A stretch of 63,305 nt of DNA from JANNBN01 sp031385545 (GTDB taxonomy: Bacteria > Actinomycetota > Acidimicrobiia > Acidimicrobiales > JANYDT01). Shown here piece after piece: positions 50,341-57,939 of this stretch; the first letter of the stretch is position 1, and every line of letters starts with the position of its first letter. The position numbers were made by a program, and so were the translations under genes. The stretch is taken from assembly GCA_031385545.1 (NCBI GenBank), contig JANNBN010000095.1, forward strand, positions 1-63,305. The letters are read 5' to 3'. Below the pieces are notes generated by a model. The model searched no databases. It saw only the letters and a program-made list of their open reading frames with translations, and had not been told where the DNA came from.

Positions 50341-50439
50341 ACCTACCTGACGATCGGACGGTCTTGGATGTGACAGGTCCGCCCCAGAGTCTCACCCAAT
50401 CGGGAACACAAGGCCCACAGCCGCGCCAGACTGGTGCTC

Positions 50440-50550
50440 ATGGGCTTCAACCCGCACCATCAGTACAAGCGCAAACGAGCAGACCTCCCTATCGTCATCG
50501 GCGCACTGGTCATTGTGGCTGCTCTGGTGATTTGGGGGTTCGCCGGGTGA
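50440..50550 (+). CDS. Small single-pass membrane protein (36 aa)
   Basis: The gene encodes a 36-residue protein: a His/Lys/Arg-rich head (MGFNPHHQYKRKRADLP) and one hydrophobic helix (about 18-35) ending WGFAG. Its TGA overlaps the GTG start of the DUF2469 gene (GTGA), which supports translation. The function is unknown; a positive-inside anchor near the membrane is expected. Confidence 0.65.
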   Translation: MGFNPHHQYKRKRADLPIVIGALVIVAALVIWGFAG

Positions 50551-50885
50551 ACGGCGACGACCTCGACGAATACGAGTCGAAACTCGAGCTCTCGCTGTAC
50601 CGTGAGTACAAGGACGTCGTTTCCATGTTCTCCCACGTGGTCGAGACCGAACGCCGGTTCTACCTGGCCAACCACGTACAGCTCGAGACCAAGTCAGCCG
50701 ACGGCCGCACCTGGTTCGAGCTGGAACTGAAAGACGCGTGGGTCTGGGACATGTACCGCCCGGCCCGGTTCGTCTCGCACGTGCGCGTCGTCACGTTCAA
50801 AGACGTGAACGTCGAACAGCTCAGCCATCCCGAAAAATGGGATGCCCCCGTTATCGACCCGACCGTTGAACCCCCCGCGCTCTGA
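50547..50885 (+). CDS. DUF2469 conserved actinobacterial protein
   Basis: The 112-residue protein follows the DUF2469 pattern DLDEYESKLELSLYREYKDVVSMFSHVVETERRFYLAN, WFELELKDAWVWDMYRPARFVSHVRVVTFKDVNVE. The family is almost confined to Actinomycetota, has no known function, and usually lies between lepB/rnhB and yraN, as here (followed by yraN). It overlaps the small membrane gene upstream and yraN downstream by 44 bases. Confidence 0.93.
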   Translation: MNGDDLDEYESKLELSLYREYKDVVSMFSHVVETERRFYLANHVQLETKSADGRTWFELELKDAWVWDMYRPARFVSHVRVVTFKDVNVEQLSHPEKWDAPVIDPTVEPPAL

Positions 50886-51246
50886 CCAGCGCCAGGCTCT
50901 CGGCCGAGCCGGCGAAGATCGCGTGGTGCAGCACTACCAGGACCTCGGGTTCGAGGTGCTCGACCGAAATTGGCGCGATGGCCGTAGGGGCGAACTCGAC
51001 CTGGTGGTCGGCAAGGGGTTGCTCGTCGTGGCCTGCGAGGTGAAAACCCGGCGCTCCGACGCATTCGGCGACCCTCTCGAAGCCGTGACCCCAGCGAAAC
51101 AGCAGCGTCTGCGCCGGCTCGCCTCGGCCTGGATGGCGGCGAACCGTGATCGTGTACCGCCGGGTCGGCCGGAGTTGCGAATCGACGTTGCCGCCGTCCG
51201 GCTGGACCGCGACGTCAGCGTCGAAATTGTCGAAGGCGCGTGCTAA
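50842..51246 (+). CDS. yraN: UPF0102 protein YraN (endonuclease-like fold)
   Basis: The 134-residue protein has GRAGEDRVVQHYQDLGFEVLDRNWR, RRGELDLVVGKG and VACEVKTRRS, the UPF0102 signature of an Asp-Glu-Lys nuclease-like core. It overlaps the DUF2469 gene by 44 bases in another frame, and the conserved domain starts at about residue 20, so the true start may be a few codons later. The function is unproven in the family. Confidence 0.9.
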   Translation: MPPLSTRPLNPPRSDQRQALGRAGEDRVVQHYQDLGFEVLDRNWRDGRRGELDLVVGKGLLVVACEVKTRRSDAFGDPLEAVTPAKQQRLRRLASAWMAANRDRVPPGRPELRIDVAAVRLDRDVSVEIVEGAC

Positions 51247-51338
51247 CGCTCCAGGCTCATGCAATTGGGATAGCTGACCGCGCACGGTGATGCGTCCGGA
51301 CTATTCAGGTTCTGACGCCGGGTGCCGATTCACACCAC

Positions 51339-52856
51339 GTGACTCGTTGGAGCAGGGCCGGGCGGAACCGGATCTTCGGCAGCACACCGATCGCTCTTGC
51401 GGTTGGCATCGCTGTGGTGGTGAACCTTGCGTATTCGTACTCCCTGCTCTTTATCGCCCGCCCGGAATCGGGTTACACCACCCTCTGGGAGGGCTGGATG
51501 CAGCCCCTGGCCACCCTCGTGCCCGGGATCATTGCGGCGATGCGTGCCGTCAACGATCGGCGCGATCGCACAGCATGGGCACTCGTTTCTTTTGGCCTGC
51601 TGCTGAACACCGTCGCGACGCTGATCTTCGTCTTCGTCGAAGCCAACAAGACGCCGTTGCCATCGCCAGCACCATCGGACTTCTTCTTCATCGCAACATA
51701 TTTCGCCATCGGAGGTGGGCTCCTCCTCATCGGGCACGGTGACCGTCGTACGCCCAGGTCGCATCGGCTCGATGCGCTCATCGTCGGCGCAGCCATCGGC
51801 TCTGGCGTCGTCGCACTGTGGTTCGAACCGATTCTTCACGTCTCGGGCAACACCGCACAGACAATCGTGGGTCTGGCCTATCCGGGGATGGACGTCGCGC
51901 TGCTGATGATTCTTGCCTCCGTGGTCCTCCCTGGCCGGCACCGCCCTGCACCGGCAGTCATGCTCTTCTCGGTCGCCGCACTGCTGTGGGCGTTCGGCGA
52001 CATCGTGTACATGCGCCAACTTGCGGTAGGGACCTACCGGTTGGGGACGCCTCTCGAGCTGACGTGGGGGACAGGGACGACGCTCATCGGCGTCGCTGCG
52101 GGGTTGACAGGACGGCCGGTCCGGCCGCGTGCCACCAAGGGAGATGACGCGCTTGTTCCGGTCCTCTTCGCAATGTCCACCCTGATCGTGGTGACGCTCG
52201 GGCTGGTCGACCGGGTTCCGCCGCTGGCATCATGGCTGGGCGTCGTTGCCGTCGCAGCAGCGCTCGCCCGCATCACCTTCACGGTGCGAGAGCTGAACCA
52301 GGCCAGCGCTGCACACCTGGAAGCCAGGATCGATGACCTCACCCAACTCCTGAACCGGCGAGGCTTCTACGAAAAGCTCGAGTCGAGCTTCGAACACCCG
52401 AGCGTGCCCTGGTCCGTCGTCATGATCGACCTGGACGGGTTCAAGGCAGTCAACGACACGTTCGGCCACCACATCGGGGACCAACTCCTCGCAGCTGTCG
52501 GCGCTCGTTTCGCCGGTGTTCTCCCTACGCAGGCGGTGTTCGGGCGGCTCGGAGGCGACGAATTTGCGATCGCAGTCCCTACCAGCCCGGACCTTGCCGC
52601 AGCGCTGACCAAAGCAGTCGTGGAAACGCTCGATCAGGACATCGTCATCGAGCGACAGCGGCTGAACGTGGGGGCGAGTGCCGGTGTCGCCGGCTGGCCG
52701 GTGCACGGCTTCACTCCCGAGAGTGTGGTGCGATCAGCCGACGCTGCGATGTACTCGGCGAAGCGTTCTGGCAACGGCCGCAACGCGATTGCTGTGTTCG
52801 ACCCACTGTTCGGTTCCGGCGAAGTAATCGGTGACCGAACGGCCGCAACTGTTTAG
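51339..52856 (+). CDS. Membrane diguanylate cyclase (GGDEF) lacking the inhibitory site
   Basis: The 505-residue protein has eight or nine probable membrane helices in residues 15-310, then a GGDEF domain with RLGGDEF intact (405-409). At the place of the inhibitory RxxD site it reads PTQA (396-399), so product inhibition is probably lost. The N-terminal helices form an unrecognised sensor. It converges with lepB so tightly that the two stop codons overlap (52853-52856). Confidence 0.9.
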   Translation: MTRWSRAGRNRIFGSTPIALAVGIAVVVNLAYSYSLLFIARPESGYTTLWEGWMQPLATLVPGIIAAMRAVNDRRDRTAWALVSFGLLLNTVATLIFVFVEANKTPLPSPAPSDFFFIATYFAIGGGLLLIGHGDRRTPRSHRLDALIVGAAIGSGVVALWFEPILHVSGNTAQTIVGLAYPGMDVALLMILASVVLPGRHRPAPAVMLFSVAALLWAFGDIVYMRQLAVGTYRLGTPLELTWGTGTTLIGVAAGLTGRPVRPRATKGDDALVPVLFAMSTLIVVTLGLVDRVPPLASWLGVVAVAAALARITFTVRELNQASAAHLEARIDDLTQLLNRRGFYEKLESSFEHPSVPWSVVMIDLDGFKAVNDTFGHHIGDQLLAAVGARFAGVLPTQAVFGRLGGDEFAIAVPTSPDLAAALTKAVVETLDQDIVIERQRLNVGASAGVAGWPVHGFTPESVVRSADAAMYSAKRSGNGRNAIAVFDPLFGSGEVIGDRTAATV

Positions 52857-53587
52857 GGCTTGCCCAATCGGCCGACGGGCCACACCCTGACGAAGGCCCT
52901 GCCGACGATGACCTCTTCGCTGATGAACGGATGCGGCTGCCCGGCGGTATCGACGAAGCAGCGCGAATCGCAGGAATTCTCGCGGTTGTCGCCCATCACC
53001 CAATAGCTGCCGACAGGCACTTTGACCGACGCAAAATCACTGGTGATCACCCCGGACGGCAGATACGGCTCGGTGAGTGCCTTGCCGTTGATCCACACCT
53101 TGCCGGACTTGCCCTCGACGGAGTCGCCGGGAAGGCCGACAACGCGCTTGATGTAGTTCTTGTCCTTCGGCTGACCGATGCCGACGAACTCACCGAGGTC
53201 CTTGACCAGCCTGACCGGCAGGATGGCTTTCGGTTTCGGCCGGTACTCGGGGTTCTGAAACACCATGATGTCGCCGCGATTGGGCTGGTGCATGCGGTAC
53301 GACAGGCGAGAAACGACCACACGGTCGCCGACTTGCAGGGTTGGAACCATCGACGGCGACGGGATCCAGAACGCCAACCCGAGAAATGCGCGGATGAGCG
53401 ACGCAAGCACAAGTGCGCTCCCGATGAGCACCGCGTACTCCCACGCGGTACGCCAACCTCCGCGTCGGCGTTCGCGACGATGCGATGAGGCTCGGCCAGA
53501 GATGCGGGGGGTCTGGGTGGGATCCGACGCGGTGGCGCGTGGTGCGTCGCCGGCGGGGACAGCGGTCAACTCCCCCGCTTCGGTCAC
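52853..53587 (-). CDS. lepB: Signal peptidase I
   Basis: Signal peptidase I removes signal peptides at the outer face of the membrane. The 244-residue protein has a 45-residue cytoplasmic N-terminus rich in Arg, one membrane helix (50-72), catalytic Ser in PSPSMVPTL, catalytic Lys in YIKRVVGLPGD and GDNRENSCDSR. The GTG start overlaps the rplS stop (GTGA). Confidence 0.95.
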   Translation of the reverse strand: MTEAGELTAVPAGDAPRATASDPTQTPRISGRASSHRRERRRGGWRTAWEYAVLIGSALVLASLIRAFLGLAFWIPSPSMVPTLQVGDRVVVSRLSYRMHQPNRGDIMVFQNPEYRPKPKAILPVRLVKDLGEFVGIGQPKDKNYIKRVVGLPGDSVEGKSGKVWINGKALTEPYLPSGVITSDFASVKVPVGSYWVMGDNRENSCDSRCFVDTAGQPHPFISEEVIVGRAFVRVWPVGRLGKP

Positions 53588-53934
53588 TTCGGGACTCGCT
53601 TCTCCTTGATCTTGGCAGCCTTGCCCTGAAGGTCACGCAGGTAGTACAACTTGGCCCTGCGCACGTCGCCGCGGGTGACAACCTCGATGAGGGCGATCGT
53701 CGGCGAGTGGAGCGGGAAGGTGCGCTCGACGCCGACGCCATAACTGATCTTGCGGACCTTGAAGGTCTCTCGGATGCCGTCGCCGGCACGGCCGATGACA
53801 TGGCCCTGGAACACCTGCACACGTTCCTTGTTGCCTTCCACCACGCGGACATGCACCTTGACGGTGTCGCCGGGGCCGAAGTCAGGGATGTCGGCCTTGA
53901 GGGACGATTGGTCGATCAGGTCGGTGGACTTCAT
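53584..53934 (-). CDS. rplS: 50S ribosomal protein L19
   Basis: The L19 protein has 116 residues with DFGPGDTVKVHVRVVEGNKERVQVFQGHVI, ERTFPLHSPTI and RRAKLYYLRDLQGKAAKIKE. ATG at 53934 is preceded by AGGAG at ten bases. It is coupled to lepB. The usual partner trmD is separated from it by ung. Confidence 0.97.
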   Translation of the reverse strand: MKSTDLIDQSSLKADIPDFGPGDTVKVHVRVVEGNKERVQVFQGHVIGRAGDGIRETFKVRKISYGVGVERTFPLHSPTIALIEVVTRGDVRRAKLYYLRDLQGKAAKIKEKRVPK

Positions 53935-54020
53935 GGCGCAGGGCTCCTGGCGGCAAGGATGTGAAGAGAAGTGAAGAGTTACAACTGAAGACAGGTGATG
54001 CGAAAGCAGGCTGTCACCAT

Positions 54021-54063
54021 CGATGACAAGCCGATGACAAGCCGATGACAAGCGATGACAAGC
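54021..54063. repeat. Four 10-11-bp tandem repeats between ung and rplS
   Basis: Four contiguous units cgatgacaagc (one lacking the last base) lie in the short ung-rplS gap. Confidence 0.85.
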
Positions 54064-54072
54064 CTGGAAAGG

Positions 54073-54735
54073 TTAGCCGAGCGGGAGAGCCCAGTTGACC
54101 GCCGGGCGACCGGCAGCCAGCAGTGCAGCGTTTGCCCGGCTGAACGGCCGGGTGCCGAAGAACTTGGTGGCAGACAGCGGCGACGGATGCGCCGATTCAA
54201 TGATGGTGTGACGGGAGGTGTCGATGAGCGGCGCCTTCTTGCGCGCGTAGGCGCCCCACAGGATGAACACCACCGGTTCTGGCTTCGCGCTGACCGCAGC
54301 GATGACTGCATCGGTGAAACGCTCCCAGCCTTTGCCCTGATGGCTGGCGGCCTGATGCGCACGAACCGTCAGCGTGGCGTTGAGCAGCAACACCCCCTGC
54401 GTGGCCCAGCGCTGCAGGTTGCCCGACGCCGGAATGGGCACCCCAAGATCAGTGTGCAGCTCCTTGAAAATGTTCGACAACGACGGTGGTATCGCTACCC
54501 CGTCACGCACACTGAAGCACAGGCCGTGCGCCTGGCCGGGGCCATGGTAGGGGTCCTGACCCAAGATGAGCACCTTGACCTCGGCGAACGAGGTGAGGTG
54601 AAGTGCCGCAAACACGTCGTCGTGTGGCGGGTATACGGTGCTCGCTTCGCGTTCGGCGCGGACGAATGCCTGCAACTCCTTCCAATACTGGGCATCCAGC
54701 TCGGCGCGCAGAATCGGGTTCCAGTCCGTGGGCAT
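54073..54735 (-). CDS. ung: Uracil-DNA glycosylase
   Basis: Ung removes uracil from DNA. The 220-residue protein has the catalytic water-activating motif GQDPYHGPGQAHGL and the HPSPLSATKFFG loop, with LLLNATLTVR and VFILWGAYA in between. It lies between trmD and rplS, an unusual insertion into the rpsP-rimM-trmD-rplS group. Confidence 0.96.
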   Translation of the reverse strand: MPTDWNPILRAELDAQYWKELQAFVRAEREASTVYPPHDDVFAALHLTSFAEVKVLILGQDPYHGPGQAHGLCFSVRDGVAIPPSLSNIFKELHTDLGVPIPASGNLQRWATQGVLLLNATLTVRAHQAASHQGKGWERFTDAVIAAVSAKPEPVVFILWGAYARKKAPLIDTSRHTIIESAHPSPLSATKFFGTRPFSRANAALLAAGRPAVNWALPLG

Positions 54736-54743
54736 ATCCTCAA

Positions 54744-54787
54744 CTCGTCCTCTGCTCGTCCTCTGCTCGTCCTCTGCTCGTCTTCAG
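54744..54787. repeat. 11-bp tandem repeats between trmD and ung
   Basis: Three perfect units ctcgtcctctg (54744-54776) and a fourth degenerate unit fill the 48-base gap and run into the trmD stop codon. Confidence 0.88.
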
Positions 54788-55668
54788 CTCGGCGACCGTT
54801 GCGTGCTGTGGCCGGACTTGCGCCTCGTGCGCTTCGCAGCCACCGCAAGTTGTGCTGCCTGCAGCGCAGACATCGATTGCTCGTGCCACGGTTGGGGCAG
54901 GCCGGAGATGAGGTCGAACTCGGCCAGTGCCGCGTGCTCGTGGGCACGGATGCCGCCGCGGGCGGCAAGGAGATCGGGCCGCAGCTGTGCCGTCCGCAAC
55001 ACAGCTGCCGCGACTCGCCAACGGCTGATGGCTCCGTGATCGCCGCTGCGCAACACCTGGGGAACCTCATGGCCCTCGAACGACGCAGGGCGCGTGTACT
55101 GCGGGTACTCCAGCAGACCGTCGGAGAAGCTTTCGTCGCCCGCGGACAATTCGTTGCCCATGACCCCGGGGATCAGCCGGCAGACCGCTTCGATCACCGC
55201 CATGGCGGCCACCTCTCCCCCACCGAGGACAAAGTCACCCAACGAGATCTCGCCGTCCGTAAGGTAATCGTGCACCCGTTGATCGAAACCCTCGTAACGC
55301 CCGCACAGCAGTGAGAAGCCGGAGGTGGTTGCAGCAGCAGCCAGCTCGGTTGCATAGTGCTGGTCGAATCGGCGGCCGCCTGGCCCCAGGGCATAGAGCG
55401 GGCGCGGCGGGTTGGCCGCTTGGACGCAGGCAAACACGGGAGCCGCTGCGATCACCATCCCTGCGCCGCCTCCGAACGGTGCGTCGTCGACGGCCTTGTG
55501 CACGCCGGGCGCGTGGGATCGCAAGTCGTGGGCGTTGATCTGCAGCAGATCAGCACGTGCGGCGCGGCCGAGCACGCTCGTCGAGGCGAACGACCGGATG
55601 AGGTCCGGGAACAAGGTGAACACGTCGATGCACGCACTCCCCCGCTCCTCGTTCGGTTGGCTATTCAT
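54784..55668 (-). CDS. trmD: TrmD, tRNA (guanine37-N1)-methyltransferase
   Basis: TrmD methylates G37 of tRNAs with SAM. The 294-residue protein has DVFTLFPDLIRSF, APFGGGAGMVI, LLCGRYEGFDQRV and GDFVLGGGEVAAMAVIEAV of the trefoil-knot fold, then EYPQYTRPASFEGHEVP. It is about 50 residues longer than most TrmD because of a C-terminal Ala/Lys/Arg tail. The start overlaps the end of the upstream quinone oxidoreductase gene by eight bases. Confidence 0.94.
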   Translation of the reverse strand: MNSQPNEERGSACIDVFTLFPDLIRSFASTSVLGRAARADLLQINAHDLRSHAPGVHKAVDDAPFGGGAGMVIAAAPVFACVQAANPPRPLYALGPGGRRFDQHYATELAAAATTSGFSLLCGRYEGFDQRVHDYLTDGEISLGDFVLGGGEVAAMAVIEAVCRLIPGVMGNELSAGDESFSDGLLEYPQYTRPASFEGHEVPQVLRSGDHGAISRWRVAAAVLRTAQLRPDLLAARGGIRAHEHAALAEFDLISGLPQPWHEQSMSALQAAQLAVAAKRTRRKSGHSTQRSPS

Positions 55669-56650
55669 GGGGATGGATAACGATCTTGCCGACGCTGCCG
55701 CGTGCCGCCAGACGGGTGAGGGCCGCCGGTGCGTCGGCGAGACCGTGCACCTCGCTGACCAGCGGGTCGATGAGGCCTTGGGCATGCAGCGTGCACAGCT
55801 CGTGGTGGATGGTGTCGTTGATCTGCGGCTCGTGCAGCGCATAGTTGCCCCAGTGGACACCGACCACGCTGTAGTTCTTGATGAGCACATGGTTGGTGCG
55901 CGCCTCTGCCATTCGGCCCGACGTGAACCCGATCACGAGAATGCGTCCTTCCCAGGCGATCACCTTGGTGGACTTGTCGAAGACATCGCCACCCACCGGG
56001 TCGAAGATCACGTCAGCACCGCGCCCGTGGGTGAACTGCTTGACCGGCTCGACGAAGTCGTCGTTGGTGTAATCGATGGCGAGATCTGCACCCAATCGTC
56101 GGCATAGATCAACCTTGTCGGGGCCGCCCGCAGTTGCAATCACGGTTGCGCCGAACGCTTTGCCCAGCTGAATGGCCGCCGTGCCCGTGCCACCGGCCCC
56201 GGCGTGCACCAGCAGCGTCTCGCCGGCCTGCAGGTTGGCCCGCCGACGGAGTGCGACGTGCCCGGTGTGGTAGGTGATGTGGAGCGCTGCCGCAGTGTCG
56301 AACCCCATCGAATCGGGCAGCCGGTGCACCGACGATTCGACCGCCAGGGTTTGTTCGGCAAGCCCGCCATGCCCGAACGCCGGGGCCGCCAGCACGCGGT
56401 CCCCGACCCGGGCACGGGTGACCCGCTCGCCGACCGCCGACACCACACCCGACACTTCGATGCCGGGAGTGAAGGGCAGATCAGGACGCACCTGGTACTT
56501 CCCCTGGCACAGCAGCACGTCGGGGAAATTGAGCGCGCACGCACGCACGTCGACACGCACTTCGTCGGGACCGGGCTCGGGCGTCGGTCGGCCTACCAAC
56601 TGCAGAACCTCCCCAGGGTCACCCAGCTCAGAGACAAGGAGCGCTCGCAT
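55661..56650 (-). CDS. NADPH:quinone oxidoreductase-type MDR protein
   Basis: The 329-residue protein belongs to the zinc-free medium-chain dehydrogenase/reductase branch: ACALNFPDVLLCQGKYQ, PGIEVSGVVSAVGERV, the NADPH motif VHAGAGGTGTAAIQLGKA and FDPVGGDVFDKS. It lies between rimM and trmD, which are normally neighbours, with 33 bases to rimM and an 8-base overlap with trmD. The physiological substrate is unknown. Confidence 0.88.
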   Translation of the reverse strand: MRALLVSELGDPGEVLQLVGRPTPEPGPDEVRVDVRACALNFPDVLLCQGKYQVRPDLPFTPGIEVSGVVSAVGERVTRARVGDRVLAAPAFGHGGLAEQTLAVESSVHRLPDSMGFDTAAALHITYHTGHVALRRRANLQAGETLLVHAGAGGTGTAAIQLGKAFGATVIATAGGPDKVDLCRRLGADLAIDYTNDDFVEPVKQFTHGRGADVIFDPVGGDVFDKSTKVIAWEGRILVIGFTSGRMAEARTNHVLIKNYSVVGVHWGNYALHEPQINDTIHHELCTLHAQGLIDPLVSEVHGLADAPAALTRLAARGSVGKIVIHPHE

Positions 56651-56683
56651 GACGTGGAACCTTATCGAGCGCAGCCCTGCGCG

Positions 56684-57217
56684 TCAGGGTGTGCGCAGCT
56701 CCAGCAGACCGTCGGGCAGATCGACGATCAGGCGACCCGGTTCCCTGCTGGTAACGAACACCAGCGGGATGAGCGTGTCGTCGGCAAGGACGAGCATGTC
56801 GTGCGCAGCGTTGGCCTCGACCGCAGCGACCGGGCCGAGCGTTGTGCCGTCCACCGTGATGACCTCGCTGCCGATGAGCTCGTGCACGAAGTACGCGTCG
56901 GGGTCATCGATGGGTTCGGCGTGGAGCGCCAGCCCGTGCAGTGCTTCGGCCGCCGCGCGGTCAGCGCATCCCTGGAAACGGACCCGCCAACGCTCTTGGT
57001 GCTTGGCCGAAGATTCGACCACCAGCGGCCCACGTGCTGTCGTCAGCACACTGCCCGGACGGATTCGCTCCAGCCGGTCGGTGATCAACGAAACGATGAC
57101 CTCGCCTTTGAGCCCGTGCGGCTTTGCGATCTTGCCGACTTCCAGCAGAACCGGCCGCTCGGTGATTGGTGCAGTGGCCGGGCTTGTCATTGGAACCGAG
57201 CTGATGGGTTGCTCCAC
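56684..57217 (-). CDS. rimM: 16S rRNA processing protein RimM
   Basis: RimM helps mature the 30S head domain together with S19. The 177-residue protein has the N-terminal beta-barrel start LEVGKIAKPHGLKGEVIV and the PRC-barrel part (LIGSEVITVDGTTLGPVAAVEAN, IPLVFVTSREPGRLIVDLPDGLLEL). Met10 could be the real start because the first nine residues are not conserved-looking. It follows khpA. Confidence 0.94.
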   Translation of the reverse strand: MEQPISSVPMTSPATAPITERPVLLEVGKIAKPHGLKGEVIVSLITDRLERIRPGSVLTTARGPLVVESSAKHQERWRVRFQGCADRAAAEALHGLALHAEPIDDPDAYFVHELIGSEVITVDGTTLGPVAAVEANAAHDMLVLADDTLIPLVFVTSREPGRLIVDLPDGLLELRTP

Positions 57218-57246
57218 CTCGGGTTCACTCCTTCACCGCTCGGTCG

Positions 57247-57510
57247 TCAGTCGACGATGTCGAGGAACGTGTCCTGCTGGTCAAGCGCACCAGCGGCACG
57301 GATGAGCGAACGCATCGCCTGTGCGGTGCGTCCGCGGCGACCGATGATCTTGCCCATGTCGTCAGGAGCGACGGACAACGACAGGCTGACGCGCTGGCGC
57401 CATTGCGACGTGGTGATCTCGATGCCCTCGGGATCGTCGACAAAGCATTCGGCGAGGTACTGCAGGACGTTGCGGGCACGAAACCCGACAACGGTGTTGG
57501 GATCTGCCAT
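57247..57510 (-). CDS. khpA: KhpA, small KH-domain RNA-binding protein
   Basis: The 87-residue protein has one KH domain with the RNA-binding GXXG loop in KIIGRRGRTAQAMRSLIRAA and the N-terminal LQYLAECFVDDPEGIEI. In this genomic position (rpsP-khpA-rimM) it corresponds to the YlqC/KhpA family, which partners with KhpB. It starts 14 bases after rpsP. Confidence 0.94.
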   Translation of the reverse strand: MADPNTVVGFRARNVLQYLAECFVDDPEGIEITTSQWRQRVSLSLSVAPDDMGKIIGRRGRTAQAMRSLIRAAGALDQQDTFLDIVD

Positions 57511-57524
57511 AAAACGGAGCCGCG

Positions 57525-57830
57525 CTACTTGGCGGCTTTGGTCTTGCCGGTCTTGACGGTCGGCACAACGGCTGCTTTGCCTGCTGTTGCCCATGCACCG
57601 CTCTTTTGAAGCAGCTTCTGCACGGTTTCGGTCGGCTGAGCGCCGTTGTTGAGCCAGTGCACGGCACGATCGTTGTCGAGCGTGACCTTGTTCGGCTCGT
57701 GGCGGGGCTCGTAGGTCCCGAGGATCTCGATGAAACGGCCATCACGCTGGGTGCGTGCGTCGGCGACAACGATGCGGTACGTCGGCGCCTTGGTCTTTCC
57801 CATGCGCATGAGGCGAAGCTTGACTGCCAC
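57525..57830 (-). CDS. rpsP: 30S ribosomal protein S16
   Basis: S16 starts at a GTG (57830, MAVKLRLMRMGKTKAPTYRIVVAD) preceded by AGGAG. The 101 residues include FIEILGTYEPRHEP and DRAVHWLNNGAQPTETVQKLLQKSG. The C-terminal Lys/Ala-rich tail is common in actinobacteria. Confidence 0.97.
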   Translation of the reverse strand: MAVKLRLMRMGKTKAPTYRIVVADARTQRDGRFIEILGTYEPRHEPNKVTLDNDRAVHWLNNGAQPTETVQKLLQKSGAWATAGKAAVVPTVKTGKTKAAK

Positions 57831-57939
57831 GATTGAACTCCTGATTCGAACGGCGGTCCCGGCGGCAGAAGCCAGCCCAGGGCCTGAGAACCTTAGCAGT
57901 CCGGCCGAGCCCCGGTATTCAGGCGCACTCAGACCTCGA

